Assembly: GCF_008017455.1 (NCBI RefSeq)
Contig: NZ_VRTY01000019.1
Coordinates: 1-64,000, forward strand
Direction: 5' to 3'
Source of the DNA: Pontibacter qinzhouensis
GTDB taxonomy: Bacteria > Bacteroidota > Bacteroidia > Cytophagales > Hymenobacteraceae
DNA: 64,000 bases
Below the pieces are notes generated by a model. The model was not told where the DNA came from. It saw nothing but the letters and a program-made list of their open reading frames with translations, and made no database searches. A program made the translations under genes and the position numbers. Below are positions 1 through 10,182 of this stretch, piece after piece (position 1 is the stretch's first letter; each line of letters opens with the position of its first letter).

Positions 1-1881
1 TCTTACATGCTGCTACCGGGTGGCACCGGAGAGGCCACGCTTTCGGGCACCAACAACCAGCTGCTGAAAACGGTAAAGCAAGGTACGGTGCTGCTACGGG
101 CAACAATAGCCGAAGACTTCCGGTTTCGGCAAGCCTACCGCGACATCATCGTCACGATCGTGAAAGGAACCCAAACAATTTCTTTTGCTGCCATTCCGGA
201 TAAAACCTTTGGCGTGGCTCCTTTCGATGTTGCTGCTACAGGAGGCGGATCTGGCAATGCAGTGGTTTTAGAGGTGAAATCTGGTCCGGCAACTATGGTT
301 GGTAATAAGGTAACGGTAACGGGTGCTGGTACTGTTACTATTCGGGCTACCCAGGCAGGTAATACCAATTTCGAGGCAGCACCTGCTGTAGAGCAGAGCT
401 TCCTAGTTAAAAAGATAGTGCCGGTTATAACTTTCGGCAACATGTTAAAAACCTATGGCGACAATGCCTTTAACCTGGCTGCAACAGCAGATGTAGCCGG
501 AACCATTACCTACAGTGTTGTAGCAGGAGGTACCGGTGAGGTTGCCTTGTCGGGGAGTGGGAGCAGGACTGTTACGATAAAAAAAGCGGGTACAGTGAAG
601 CTACGCGCCACTATGGCCGAACAGGCGAATTTCGGTGCAGCCACCAAAGAGGCGGAGCTTGTAATCAGCAAGGCCTCTGCTACTATTACCCTGGGCAACC
701 TGAGTCAAACCTATACAGGCCAAGCCCGACCGGTTACAGCTACTACCACACCAGCGAACCTGAGCACAAGCATCACCTACAATAGGAACGCCGCAGCACC
801 CGTAAATGCCGGCACTTATACGGTAGCGGCCACCATTTCTGACCCGAACTATACGGGAGAGGCGATCGGAGAACTTTTGGTGAGCCAAGCATCGCAACAG
901 ATAACTTTTCCGGCTCTGGCAGACAAAACCTACGGCGATGCTGCTCTTGATCTGAATGCCACCAGCACCGGATCCGACTTGCCTATAAACTATGCCGTTG
1001 TGTCTGGGCCAGCCACTGTGGCAGGAAGTAAGCTAACTCTAACAGGAGCCGGAGAAGTAAGAGTGCGCGCCACTAAACCCGGAAATGTTAACTACACGGC
1101 AGCTCCGGCAGTAGAACGTAGCTTCCGAGTGGCCAAAAAAGAACTTACTGTGAAGGCGGCAGATAAGCAGCGTGTATACGGCGAAACTAATCCCGGCTTA
1201 ACACTTACTTACAGCGGTTTTATAAACGGTGACTCTGAGGCAGCACTGGCTAAGGCTCCTGTGGCTACCACCACTGCCACCACCACAAGTGCTGTGGGTA
1301 CTTACCCGATTGTAGTAGCAGGAGGGGAAGACGAAAACTACACATTCAGGTATGAGGCAGGTACCTTTACCATTGGCAAGGCCACCGCTGTTATTGCACT
1401 CTCGGAGTTGGAGCAGCTGTATAACGGTGAAGCGAAGCAGGTACTTTACGCCACCACGCCATCAGGTTTGCCTGTGGCCGTAACCTATAATGGCTCCACG
1501 GCGGCACCTATGGCAGTTGGCGAGTATACAGTGCGTGCCGTTATAGAAAACGAAAACTACACAGGCGAAGTAACAGCTACTCTCCGGATATTGGGCCCAA
1601 CAGCAGCAGGCACCGCAGTTGCCTCTAACTCCGAAATAAGGCTGTATCCGAACCCGACCAGTATTGGCCACATCAGGATAACCGGGGTGGAGCAGCAGCA
1701 AACTATACAGGTGCAGGTGCTAGATGTTACCGGCCGAAATGTGTGGCAAGGGCAACTACGAGCTGATGTTTCCGGTGAGCTGGAACTACACCTGAATCCT
1801 GACCTGAAGCCGGGGCAGTACACTTTACAACTTACGACTACCCGCAACTTCAGAAAAGTCCTGAAGCTGGTGAAGCAGTAG
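1..1881 (+). CDS. MBG-repeat cell-surface/secreted protein with T9SS sorting domain (5' partial)
   Basis: The reading frame is open from base 1, so the true start lies outside the window; the ATG at 7 is internal. What is visible is a chain of beta-sandwich repeats of the MBG/Ig-like type, marked by recurring 'KTYGD', 'YTGQA', 'VYGETNPG' and 'NYTGE' motifs, about six modules over 530 residues. The last ~85 residues have the form of a type A C-terminal sorting domain for type IX secretion ('LYPNPTS', then 'VQVLDVTGRNVWQG', ending in 'KVLKLVKQ'). The protein is therefore expected to be exported across the outer membrane and released or anchored at the surface. Such repeats are usually stalk-like or adhesive; a catalytic or binding domain would lie in the missing N-terminal part. 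The threonine/alanine-rich composition fits this. Family assignment is secure, function is not. Confidence 0.85.
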   Translation, partial: SYMLLPGGTGEATLSGTNNQLLKTVKQGTVLLRATIAEDFRFRQAYRDIIVTIVKGTQTISFAAIPDKTFGVAPFDVAATGGGSGNAVVLEVKSGPATMVGNKVTVTGAGTVTIRATQAGNTNFEAAPAVEQSFLVKKIVPVITFGNMLKTYGDNAFNLAATADVAGTITYSVVAGGTGEVALSGSGSRTVTIKKAGTVKLRATMAEQANFGAATKEAELVISKASATITLGNLSQTYTGQARPVTATTTPANLSTSITYNRNAAAPVNAGTYTVAATISDPNYTGEAIGELLVSQASQQITFPALADKTYGDAALDLNATSTGSDLPINYAVVSGPATVAGSKLTLTGAGEVRVRATKPGNVNYTAAPAVERSFRVAKKELTVKAADKQRVYGETNPGLTLTYSGFINGDSEAALAKAPVATTTATTTSAVGTYPIVVAGGEDENYTFRYEAGTFTIGKATAVIALSELEQLYNGEAKQVLYATTPSGLPVAVTYNGSTAAPMAVGEYTVRAVIENENYTGEVTATLRILGPTAAGTAVASNSEIRLYPNPTSIGHIRITGVEQQQTIQVQVLDVTGRNVWQGQLRADVSGELELHLNPDLKPGQYTLQLTTTRNFRKVLKLVKQ

Positions 1882-1911
1882 GAGCGGGCTTTATTTGGCA
1901 TAATAAAAACC

Positions 1912-1941
1912 AATTATTCAAATGAAAATGGCCTTCCGGAA
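1912..1941 (-). repeat. 57-bp intergenic repeat, half copy
   Basis: Only the 30 bases of the conserved right half (AATTATTCAAATGAAAATGG then CCTTCCGGAA on the plus strand) are present. The left box expected 27 bases further on is absent. It begins 30 bases after the MBG protein stop. Confidence 0.7.
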
Positions 1942-2130
1942 ACTCTAAAAAGATGTTAGATACTAGATGTTAGATTAGAGACTTTTAATCAGTTAAAAGG
2001 TATGGGATACAAGTTTTCATACACTCATTCATTCACTCAAAATTTCTTCATCTTCAAATTTCCAAATTTCCTAATCTTCAAATCAGTAATCTAACCAATC
2101 AACCAACCAACAACCAACAATCAACAATCA

Positions 2131-2187
2131 AATTATTCGAATAAAAATAGCCTTCCAAAGCCAATTTAGCCAAAATGTGCCAAGGGT
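2131..2187 (-). repeat. 57-bp intergenic repeat, full copy
   Basis: Minus-strand reading starts ACCCTTGGC and ends TATTCGAATAATT with CTTTGGAAGGC in the centre. On the plus strand it is immediately preceded by a CAACCAACAATCAACAATC tract, as is the copy at 10126. Confidence 0.85.
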
Positions 2188-2293
2188 ATTAAGTGAAGAT
2201 AAAATGATCTCAGGCATGGAATATCCAAATCTGATGATTCCGGAAAGATAGTCCGCTTTGAATTGATTAACTTAGGGGCTAATTTTTTTGCTG

Positions 2294-3562
2294 ATGATTC
2301 AACCAAACACACCACTGGCCGAGCGCATGCGCCCACACTCATTAGACCAATATGCTGGGCAGCAGCACCTGGTGGGGCCAAACGGTATTTTAAGGCGATA
2401 CATAGAAGGTGGCGTTATTCCTTCCATGATTTTGTGGGGACCTCCGGGCGTAGGCAAAACCACACTGGCCAACATAATTGCGAACCAGATGAAATTGCCT
2501 TTCGTGGCTCTCAGCGCCATTAACTCCGGCGTAAAAGACATCCGGGAGGTAATTGAACAGGCCCGCAAACGGCACGGTACCGTATTGTTTATAGACGAGA
2601 TTCACCGGTTTAATAAATCGCAGCAGGATGCCTTGCTGGGTGCTGTAGAAAAAGGAACCGTAACGCTGGTAGGAGCCACCACCGAAAATCCTTCGTTCGA
2701 GGTAATTTCAGCGCTTTTGTCGCGCTGCCAGGTGTACATACTCAAGCACCTGACGAAAGACGAACTGATAGCGCTCGTAAACAAAGCCCTAACTGAAGAC
2801 GAATGGCTCCGGAACCTGAACGTAACCGTGCAGGACTATGAGGCGCTACTTACCATTTCAGGAGGCGATGCCCGCAAACTGCTCAACCTGCTGGAGATTG
2901 TGGCCGAAGGTGTAAAAGGCGAGCAGGTAATCGTAACGAACGACATGGTGCAGCAGGTGGCCCAGCAGAACATCGTGATGTACGACAAGTCTGGTGAGAT
3001 GCATTACGACCTGGTATCTGCTTTTATAAAATCCATCAGAGGCAGCGACCCCAATGCAGCCATTTACTGGCTGGCCCGCATGATAGAGGGTGGCGAAGAT
3101 CCTAAGTTTATAGCTCGCAGGCTGCTTATTTCTTCATCAGAAGACATTGGGCTGGCTAACCCGAATGCGCTGCTCATGGCAACTTCCTGCTTTCAGGCCG
3201 TGCAGATGATCGGGTACCCTGAAGCAGAAATTATACTATCGCAGGCAACTGTTTACCTGGCAACATCGCCTAAGAGCAATGCCTCTTACAAAGCCATAAA
3301 ACAGGCAAAGCAGCTGGTGCAGCAAACCGGCAACCTGCCCGTGCCCTTGCACCTGCGCAATGCACCTACCAAGCTTATGCAGGAAATAGGCTATGGCAGC
3401 AACTACAAATATGCCCACGACTACAGCGGCAATTTTGTGGCGCAGGAATTTATGCCCGATGGCGTTGCCAACAGAATATTGTACGACCCTGGTCAGAATG
3501 CCCGCGAGAATGACATGCGGAAACAACTTAAAACACAGTGGGGGAGTAAATACCGGTATTAA
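2294..3562 (+). CDS. rarA: Replication-associated recombination protein A (AAA+ ATPase)
   Basis: This is a 422-residue RarA/MgsA (WRNIP1-like) clamp-loader-type ATPase that acts at stalled replication forks. The N-terminus 'NTPLAERMRP' is family-typical. Walker A GPPGVGKTT is at about residues 49-57 and Walker B with 'FIDEIHRFNKSQQD' at about 97-112. The C-terminal half carries the family's helical tetramerisation region ('RRLLISSSEDIGLANP'). The frame also opens at a TTG at 2288; I choose the ATG at 2294 because it puts the conserved N-terminus in its usual place. It stands alone, with sppA 190 bases downstream on the same strand. Length is normal for the family. Confidence 0.95.
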   Translation: MIQPNTPLAERMRPHSLDQYAGQQHLVGPNGILRRYIEGGVIPSMILWGPPGVGKTTLANIIANQMKLPFVALSAINSGVKDIREVIEQARKRHGTVLFIDEIHRFNKSQQDALLGAVEKGTVTLVGATTENPSFEVISALLSRCQVYILKHLTKDELIALVNKALTEDEWLRNLNVTVQDYEALLTISGGDARKLLNLLEIVAEGVKGEQVIVTNDMVQQVAQQNIVMYDKSGEMHYDLVSAFIKSIRGSDPNAAIYWLARMIEGGEDPKFIARRLLISSSEDIGLANPNALLMATSCFQAVQMIGYPEAEIILSQATVYLATSPKSNASYKAIKQAKQLVQQTGNLPVPLHLRNAPTKLMQEIGYGSNYKYAHDYSGNFVAQEFMPDGVANRILYDPGQNARENDMRKQLKTQWGSKYRY

Positions 3563-3754
3563 ACTCCGGCCAGGTGCCTGTGCCTCTGCTCAAAATAGAC
3601 CGCCAATGTAAAGGTTCGTCTATAAAAAGAGCTTGTTGGTATAATAGTAAAAAAGGTAGCTACATGAGTTGAACTATTAGGTGTAAATTTGCTTATTGTA
3701 ATAAAAGAGCCCCGGTTGGCTTTTCTTAATGCTTACTAAAACCCGCTATAACAA

Positions 3755-5518
3755 ATGTTAAATTTTCTGAAATATGTGCTGGCCACCATCCTGGGCCTGT
3801 TCATATTCTTTTTTGTAGGAATGCTGATCATGTTCGGCATAGTAGCCGCCACTGCTTCTAAAGGTGATGTGGAAATTGCTGCTAACTCGGTACTGGAACT
3901 GAAGCTCGACAGGCAGATATCGGAAAGAGACCCGAACAACCCGCTGCAGGAACTTGGCTTTTCGTTTGGCGCTTTCTCCAGCACCGATGGCCTCGACCAG
4001 ATTAAGGCCGCCATTCGCAGAGCCAGCACCGACGACAACATCAATGGTATTTTCCTGAACATGGGCTTTGTAGATGCCGGCATGGGCAAGCTGGAGGAAA
4101 TCCGGAACGAACTGATTGAGTTTAAGAAGTCGGGCAAGTACATTGTGTCTTATGGCGATGTAACCTCCGAAAAAGCTTTTTACCTGGCCTCAGTTGCCGA
4201 CAAAATTTACCTGAACCCGATGGGCACGCTGGAGTTCAATGGCATCAGCTCCGAGGTGTTTTTCTTTAAAGGCACCCTGGAGAAACTCGATATTCAGGCG
4301 CAGATCTTCAAGGTTGGCGATTTTAAGAGTGCTGTAGAGCCCTTTTTCCTTGATAAAATGAGCGAGGCCAACCGCACCCAGATGAACTCATTCCTGAACT
4401 CCATAAACGATTACCAACTGCAGAACATTGCCAAAGCCAGAGGCAAAACATACGAGGAACTCAAAAACATTTCGGACAACATGCTGGTGCGCGACGCCCA
4501 GGATGCAAAACGACTTGGCCTTATTACCGATATAGGGTACTACGACGAAGCCATTACCTTTATGAAGGAGCAGGCCGGCCTGAAAGAGGATGAAAAACTG
4601 CACCTGGTAGAGCTTAAAAAGTACAAAAATGTTGAAGGTGATAAAGAGTCATCTTCTTCTAAAAACCGGATTACCGTTATTTATGCCGAAGGCGACATTG
4701 TAGACGGCAAAGGCGATGAGAATGAAATCGGTAGCCACCGTTTTGCCGATGCCATTCGCACCGCCCGCCTCGACGACCGGACCAAAGCCGTAGTGTTGCG
4801 CATCAGTTCACCGGGCGGCAGTGCCCTGGCCTCTGACGTTATATGGCGCGAGATACAGCTTACCAGAAAAGTGAAGCCTGTTATAGCCTCTATGTCTGAT
4901 GTGGCTGCATCAGGAGGATATTACCTGGCCATGGGCTGCGATACAATTGTGGCCCACCCGAACACCATTACGGGCAGCATTGGGGTGTTTGGTATTGTGC
5001 CGAACATGGAAGGTTTCTTCAAAAATAAACTGGGTATAACCACCGACAGAGTAAGCACCGGCCAATACTCTGATGTGCCAACCGTTAGCCGCCCCATGAC
5101 CAATTTCGAGAAAGAAGTGGTACAACGGGAGGTAAACAATATTTACGAAGTGTTTACGAGCAAAGCCGCAGAGGGCCGGAACATGACGCAGGATCAGCTC
5201 AAGCAGTTTGCCTCGGGCCGGGTTTGGTCTGGTATAGAAGCTAAGGAACGCAAGCTGGTAGATGTGCATGGTGGCCTTGAAACAGCCATTGAAATTGCCG
5301 CAGCAAAAGCAGGTATTTCCGATGATTATCGCCTACGGGAGCTGCCACGTGCTAAATCGTTGTTCGAAGGTTTGCTGGGCGATATGGGTTCGCAGGTAAA
5401 AGAACGTGCCGTTAAAGCAGAACTTGGCGAAATGTACCCCATGTATAAGCTTTATAAAAAAGTGGAAAACATGCAGGGTATGCAGGCCCGGATGCCGTTC
5501 GAACTGTCAATACAGTAA
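3755..5518 (+). CDS. sppA: Signal peptide peptidase SppA, 67-kDa type
   Basis: A membrane-bound S49 serine protease that degrades cleaved signal peptides. One N-terminal membrane segment (about residues 8-32) anchors two tandem S49 domains. The general-base lysine lies in 'GDFKSAVEPFF' (K191) in the first domain and the nucleophile in 'SDVAASGGYY' (S386) in the second, matching the Lys/Ser dyad split of the long bacterial SppA. At 587 residues it is full length. A strong terminator follows 21 bases after the stop. Confidence 0.95.
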   Translation: MLNFLKYVLATILGLFIFFFVGMLIMFGIVAATASKGDVEIAANSVLELKLDRQISERDPNNPLQELGFSFGAFSSTDGLDQIKAAIRRASTDDNINGIFLNMGFVDAGMGKLEEIRNELIEFKKSGKYIVSYGDVTSEKAFYLASVADKIYLNPMGTLEFNGISSEVFFFKGTLEKLDIQAQIFKVGDFKSAVEPFFLDKMSEANRTQMNSFLNSINDYQLQNIAKARGKTYEELKNISDNMLVRDAQDAKRLGLITDIGYYDEAITFMKEQAGLKEDEKLHLVELKKYKNVEGDKESSSSKNRITVIYAEGDIVDGKGDENEIGSHRFADAIRTARLDDRTKAVVLRISSPGGSALASDVIWREIQLTRKVKPVIASMSDVAASGGYYLAMGCDTIVAHPNTITGSIGVFGIVPNMEGFFKNKLGITTDRVSTGQYSDVPTVSRPMTNFEKEVVQREVNNIYEVFTSKAAEGRNMTQDQLKQFASGRVWSGIEAKERKLVDVHGGLETAIEIAAAKAGISDDYRLRELPRAKSLFEGLLGDMGSQVKERAVKAELGEMYPMYKLYKKVENMQGMQARMPFELSIQ

Positions 5519-5539
5519 CGAGCTTTCCCTTAAAAGCAG

Positions 5540-5582
5540 AAGCCGCTTTCAGGATCATGATTCTGAAAGCGGCTTTTTTATT
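5540..5582 (+). terminator. Rho-independent terminator of sppA
   Basis: Perfect 13-bp arms AAGCCGCTTTCAG / CTGAAAGCGGCTT around a 10-base loop, followed by TTTTTATTTT. Confidence 0.93.
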
Positions 5583-5677
5583 TTGTATTTTGAATGAGTG
5601 ACAAATAGTTTTGAATGAGTGATTAAGTGAATTTATTAATTTTGGTCTAGAAAGAAGCTCTTACAGGCACACTTTAG

Positions 5678-5734
5678 ACCCTTCTCCGAAAACTGATGGA
5701 ATACCTTTTGAAGGCTGTTTTCATTAGAATAATC
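5678..5734 (+). repeat. 57-bp intergenic repeat, full copy
   Basis: Reads ACCCTTCTC at the left, ACCTTTTGAAGGC in the centre (a CCTT/AAGG hairpin) and TTTTCATTAGAATAATC at the right. It lies between the sppA terminator and the next gene. Confidence 0.85.
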
Positions 5735-5956
5735 TGTTTAAAGAGGGTAGCTGCTACAGCCAGCGCACGATAATTCTATTTAATTACAATGACTGATTGA
5801 ATGATTGAGTTAAAAATAATACTTTGATAACCAGTGAGTAGTAAATTGATTTATTTCAAAATAATTATGTCAGCTTACTTGTCTATTATTCACTCATCCA
5901 TTCAATCAAAATTTTAAAATCTACTCATCCACTTATTCAAAATTCAAAACTACAAC

Positions 5957-6769
5957 ATGCAGCAACTACAGCAAACCGCCTCATTTATAAACCAGCAGAC
6001 CAACAGTTTTTCTCCTGAATTCGGTATCATACTGGGCACCGGGCTTGGCGCACTGGTAAAGGAGATAGAGGTGCAATTCAGCTTATCGTACGCCGACATT
6101 CCTAACTTCCCGGTTTCGACGGTGGAAAGCCACTCGGGCAGACTGATCTTCGGCTTGCTGGCAGGCAGGAAGGTAGTGGTAATGCAGGGCCGTTTTCATT
6201 ACTACGAAGGGTATACCATGAACCAGGTAGTGTTTCCGGTGCGTGTCATGAAGCTGCTGGGGGTGCAGAGGCTGTTTGTGTCTAATGCCGCTGGTGGTTT
6301 AAACCCCCAGTTCGAAACCAGCGACCTGATGGTGATTACCGACCACATAAACCTGCAGCCAAGCAACCCGCTGGTAGGCAAAAACCTGGATGAACTTGGG
6401 GTGCGCTTCCCGGATATGAGCGAAGTGTACGATGAGAAAATGATCAGACAGGCGATGGTAATCGCCGAAGACGCTGATTTTGATCTGCAGGAAGGTGTGT
6501 ATGTGAGCGTGCCTGGCCCGATGCTGGAAACAAAAGCAGAATACCGTTACCTATCGTTAATAGGCGCAGATGCTGTGGGTATGTCTACTGTGCCGGAAGT
6601 AATTGCTGCCCGCCACATGAACATGCCTGTTTTTGCGGTATCTGTTATAACGGATATGTGTACCCCCGACAGGCTTAAAAAAGTAGTGCTGGCCGATATT
6701 CTCGAAGCCGCCGCCAAAGCAGAACCACACATGACTATGCTGATCCGGGAACTAATCAGGCTGCAGTAG
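5957..6769 (+). CDS. Purine-nucleoside phosphorylase, class I (PNP/MTAP family)
   Basis: This cytoplasmic enzyme phosphorolyses purine nucleosides to base and ribose-1-phosphate in purine salvage. The phosphate-binding start '[12 protein letters not shown]' (about residues 23-34), the '[11 protein letters not shown]' segment, '[11 protein letters not shown]' and the late '[20 protein letters not shown]' are all characteristic of trimeric PNPs of the inosine/guanosine type. Length (270) is normal. It ends 15 bases from the convergent DUF4249 gene with no obvious terminator between. The exact base preference cannot be read from the sequence. Arsenosugar genes lie 6 kb away, but there is no operon link. 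Confidence 0.93.
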   Translation: MQQLQQTASFINQQTNSFSPEFGIILGTGLGALVKEIEVQFSLSYADIPNFPVSTVESHSGRLIFGLLAGRKVVVMQGRFHYYEGYTMNQVVFPVRVMKLLGVQRLFVSNAAGGLNPQFETSDLMVITDHINLQPSNPLVGKNLDELGVRFPDMSEVYDEKMIRQAMVIAEDADFDLQEGVYVSVPGPMLETKAEYRYLSLIGADAVGMSTVPEVIAARHMNMPVFAVSVITDMCTPDRLKKVVLADILEAAAKAEPHMTMLIRELIRLQ

Positions 6770-6784
6770 TACCAGTTGCCGTTG

Positions 6785-7591
6785 CTATTTAATTATAACC
6801 ATTTTCCGGTCGTAAACCAGGTTGGTAAATATGCCTATTCCACCCTCTACTGTAGATTTAATGCGCGAAGGCTGAGCAAAAGGGTTGCCATTGGCATTTT
6901 TGGCATCGGAGGTGGAGGTGAGAAAGTCGTAATACTTTTGCTCGATGTGGTAGAGTGAGATGATGAGCGTATCGTTTTTTCTGTAGTTATAGCCACTCCC
7001 AATGCTGACACGCTGGCCATTTGTCAGGTTATCGTTTACAAAAAAATCGCGGGCAGAGGCTTTTTCTACACTGTCGCGGTGCACTACGTAGCGGTAAAAG
7101 TTTGCTTTGTCAGGATCATCCTGAAAAGAGGTCAGTAGCAGGGCTTCTTCCTTTTCGTTGAAGCGCCACTCAATCGTATCGATGGGTACGCGAGGCAGGA
7201 TGGTGGTGGTGGCCGTAACTTTACGGCCCTGGTTATCGCTTACATCGAGGGTATACATATCGCCGGGTTGCCCGGTCATTATCTCATCGGAACGGTGCGT
7301 GTAATATTTGTTGTACACCGGGTCGGCATGTGGCTGGTAACGTAAGGCAATACGGCGGCCTTTGTAGGTAATAAACGCTTTAGCATCAGGCACAAGCGGC
7401 ACCTCTGGCTCATCGAAATAGCTGGAACTCTCGAGCACCGTAATGCGGAGTGGCCTGCCATACTCCAGGTACCCTTCTACCACCAGCACAGGCTTATGTG
7501 GTGGCAACACCACATCAATGTCTTTCTGCAGGTTACAGCCAGCAAGTAGCGGCAGAAGCAGGAGGAGGTACAGGGTGTTTGGCAGCTTCAT
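6785..7591 (-). CDS. DUF4249 family lipoprotein
   Basis: A 268-residue exported protein with signal peptide and lipobox ('LLLPLLAGC', Cys19), of the DUF4249 family that is habitually encoded next to TonB receptors in Bacteroidota. The N-terminal part has the typical 'PVLVVEGYLEYGRPLRITVLESS' type of beta-rich sequence; I keep to short motifs here ('VVEGYLEYG', 'YTLDVSDNQGRKVTA'). Its ATG overlaps the TGA of the upstream receptor (TGATG), so the two are translationally coupled. It is probably a surface-exposed accessory subunit of the receptor. The ligand is unknown. Confidence 0.85.
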   Translation of the reverse strand: MKLPNTLYLLLLLPLLAGCNLQKDIDVVLPPHKPVLVVEGYLEYGRPLRITVLESSSYFDEPEVPLVPDAKAFITYKGRRIALRYQPHADPVYNKYYTHRSDEIMTGQPGDMYTLDVSDNQGRKVTATTTILPRVPIDTIEWRFNEKEEALLLTSFQDDPDKANFYRYVVHRDSVEKASARDFFVNDNLTNGQRVSIGSGYNYRKNDTLIISLYHIEQKYYDFLTSTSDAKNANGNPFAQPSRIKSTVEGGIGIFTNLVYDRKMVIIK

Positions 7592-9912
7592 CAGAATTTA
7601 AAGTTATAGGTAACAGATGGAATAACCGGAAACAGCGATACTTGCTTGGCCTTAAAAGCGATGGGCGTTTTTTCTGTTTCATGGTTAATCTGGTCGAAAT
7701 ACACAAAATAGGGGTTGCGCCTGTTGTAAGCGTTATAGATGCTGAAGGTTAGATCAGACTCACCGCGTTTTGGTTTCATCTTAAGTACCAGGCCTAGGTC
7801 GAGGCGGTGGTAAGCCGCCAACCTGAAACTGTTACGATCGGAATAGATAGGTACAATGGAGGCTGTGCGGCCTTCTATGTCTTGCATGGCAAAGCGGGCA
7901 ACCGGAAGCGAGTAGGCATTGCCGGTGCCGTATACAAAGGCCCCGGTCAGGCTAATGCGTTTGTTGAGCTTGTGCAGCAACACCACACTTATATCGTGGC
8001 GGCGGTCGTAGCGGTTTGGGAACCGGCGACCATCGTTTATATCTGCAAACTGGCGGTAGGTCCAGGAGAGGGTATACCCGATCCAGCCGGTGGTTCTACC
8101 TTGTATCTTCTCCAGGTAGAGTTCGTTGCCGTAACTTTCGCCTTTGCCGAACAGAAACTCATTTTCCAGGCTATCGTTTACGAACAGGTTGGCGCCGTCG
8201 CGGAAGTCGATCTGGTTGTGCATCCATTTGTAATACACTTCGTTGGTGAGCAGGTATTTACCTTTGCCGAGTAGTTTGCTTGCCCCAAATGCCACCTGCT
8301 GCGAGCGCTGCGGCTTTACGTTCGGCGACGAAGGATACCAGACATCCGTTGGCAACGAGGCACCTGAGTTAGCCACCAGGTGGATGTACTGCATCATGCT
8401 GGCAAAGCTTCCTTTCAGCACCAGTGTTTCGGTGAGGTTATATTTGGCGGAGGCACGTGGCTCTACTCCGAAATAATTTTTGCCGCTGTTGCTGAAGCCC
8501 GAGAAACGCAAGCCATAGTTCAGTGTCAGGAGCGGGTTTACCTCATAATCATCTGAGACATAAGCGCCAAATTCTATTGCCCCGAAACTGTTGCCTGTCG
8601 CCACCGAAAACCTATCGTCGTCACCGTCGAAGTTCAGGCGGCCAATCGTGAAGCTGTGGTTAGTAGCCACGGCACCAATTTTTAGATGATGCTTTTCATT
8701 CAGGATCAGGTTGAAATCGGTTTTGAGCGTAAAGTCCTGAATATCTGATCGGAGCCTGAGCGAGAAAACATCTATCTGGTTGGCAATGGTATATTGGTAG
8801 CTGCTGGTAGAAACGGTAGTATTTACAAAAGCTCTGGCATTAAAGCTGTGGCGCCAGCCCAGCGAAGCCATGGTGTTGCCCCAATCAAAGCCAACCTTAA
8901 AACTTGCATCGCTGAATTTAAAGAAATCTCTGCCATAGTAACTGCTGAAGGTTAGCTCATCTTTACGGGAGAGTTTGTAGTTAAACTTGCCGTTTAGGTC
9001 GTAAAAATAATAATCGGGGATGGGGCTATAGTCGGCGCTGCCTTCGTTGGCTTTGTTGAGCATGCGCGTAAACACATCGGAGTAGGTGCGGCGGCCAGAA
9101 ATTATAAACGAAGCCTTGTCTTTTACCAGCGGCCCCTCCAGCGTCAGGCGGGAGGAGATAACACCTAACCCACCTGTTACCCTATAGTTATCGGGGTTTC
9201 CTTTATTCAGTTCCACATCTACCACCGACGACAGCCTGCCTCCGAACTGGGCCGGAAATCCGCCTTTATAGAGCTCCACACTTCGCACCGCATCCGGGTT
9301 AAACACACTGAAAAAGCCGAAAAGGTGCGAAGGGTTATAAATAACCGCATCGTCGAGGAGCACCAGGTTCTGGTCGGGGCCGCCGCCGCGCACATACAAG
9401 CCGGAGGCACCCTCGCCACCCGACTGCACCCCCGGTTTCAGTTGCAGCGTTTTCAGGAGGTCTACTTCCCCGAAAAGCGCCGGCAGCAGCTTGGCTTCTG
9501 TGGAGGTGAGTTGCTCAACACTCATTTGGTTTGTGTTGAGTTTCTGGCGCAGCGTGTTAGCCTCCACTACCACCTCCTGCAACATATTGCCGCCATCTTC
9601 GAGCCTGAAATCAAGCTCTTGGTTTGTTCTACCGACAGTGAGCGGTTGCGTGATGGTTTCGTAACCGATAAATGAGACCTGCAGGGTGTAAGTTCCGGCT
9701 GGTAACTCCAGCCGGTACATGCCTTTTGCATCAGTAATGGTGCCGATACCCAGTTGGGGCACACCCACTGTTGCGCCTGGCAATGGCTGCCTATCTGTGG
9801 CAGAGCGTACCTGTCCGGTAATTGTTGCATTCACCACCTGTGCCTGCGCCAAAGGAGCCTTAACGAGTAGCAGCAGCAGAAAGAGAGAAAGCAGGTAAGA
9901 CGGCAGGTGCAT
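7591..9912 (-). CDS. TonB-dependent receptor with carboxypeptidase-like N-terminal domain
   Basis: An outer-membrane transporter of 773 residues: signal peptide (1-24), a CarboxypepD_reg-like beta domain ('ITGQVRSATDRQPLPGATV', about 30-105), a plug domain ('LYVRGGGPDQNLVLLDDA', 'GFPAQFGGRLSSVVDV', about 120-240) and a C-terminal 22-strand barrel ending in an aromatic residue ('VTYNFKF'). It forms a two-gene operon with the DUF4249 lipoprotein. The small size compared with SusC proteins and the DUF4249 partner suggest a substrate other than a large glycan, possibly a metal chelate or peptide. That is inference only. Confidence 0.92.
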   Translation of the reverse strand: MHLPSYLLSLFLLLLLVKAPLAQAQVVNATITGQVRSATDRQPLPGATVGVPQLGIGTITDAKGMYRLELPAGTYTLQVSFIGYETITQPLTVGRTNQELDFRLEDGGNMLQEVVVEANTLRQKLNTNQMSVEQLTSTEAKLLPALFGEVDLLKTLQLKPGVQSGGEGASGLYVRGGGPDQNLVLLDDAVIYNPSHLFGFFSVFNPDAVRSVELYKGGFPAQFGGRLSSVVDVELNKGNPDNYRVTGGLGVISSRLTLEGPLVKDKASFIISGRRTYSDVFTRMLNKANEGSADYSPIPDYYFYDLNGKFNYKLSRKDELTFSSYYGRDFFKFSDASFKVGFDWGNTMASLGWRHSFNARAFVNTTVSTSSYQYTIANQIDVFSLRLRSDIQDFTLKTDFNLILNEKHHLKIGAVATNHSFTIGRLNFDGDDDRFSVATGNSFGAIEFGAYVSDDYEVNPLLTLNYGLRFSGFSNSGKNYFGVEPRASAKYNLTETLVLKGSFASMMQYIHLVANSGASLPTDVWYPSSPNVKPQRSQQVAFGASKLLGKGKYLLTNEVYYKWMHNQIDFRDGANLFVNDSLENEFLFGKGESYGNELYLEKIQGRTTGWIGYTLSWTYRQFADINDGRRFPNRYDRRHDISVVLLHKLNKRISLTGAFVYGTGNAYSLPVARFAMQDIEGRTASIVPIYSDRNSFRLAAYHRLDLGLVLKMKPKRGESDLTFSIYNAYNRRNPYFVYFDQINHETEKTPIAFKAKQVSLFPVIPSVTYNFKF

Positions 9913-10125
9913 GTGGCGTGTATGGTAGTCGGAGTGTAAAGGATAAACTAAAAGAAAAGGTTTCTGAGAGGTTAATTGGGCCCAACTGAAATGGCATTTC
10001 CCATTTCCTTTATGCTATATCCGTTAATGGAAAAAATTGAGAAAGCTTTCTTCATTCAAAATTTTATTATCTCTAAGTTGAAATCAACAAAAAGCAACTA
10101 ACAACCAACAATTAAATCAACCAGC

Positions 10126-10182
10126 AATTATTCAAATAAAAATTGCCTTCAGAAGCATTTTCGTGTTTTTGATGCCAAGGGT
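10126..10182 (-). repeat. 57-bp intergenic repeat, full copy
   Basis: Minus-strand reading begins ACCCTTGGC, with GCTTCTGAAGGC in the centre and TATTTGAATAATT at the end. It is flanked on one side by a CAACCAACAATT tract. Confidence 0.87.

Larger units (their letters stand above)
1882..2293. other. Intergenic region with two repeat copies and low-complexity tracts
   Basis: No gene is seen. It holds a half copy (1912-1941) and a full copy (2131-2187) of the 57-bp repeat. Between them lie direct repeats of 'agatgttaga' near 1951-1980 and pyrimidine-rich tracts ('cactcattcattcactc', 'aaccaatcaaccaacc') at about 2020-2130. Confidence 0.7.
5519..5956. other. Intergenic region between sppA and the purine phosphorylase gene
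   Basis: Besides the terminator and a 57-bp repeat copy, it contains several TGAATGAGTGA/TTGAATGATTGAG tracts (about 5591-5625, 5788-5812) and their complements (about 5888-5915). No ORF is convincing. Confidence 0.7.
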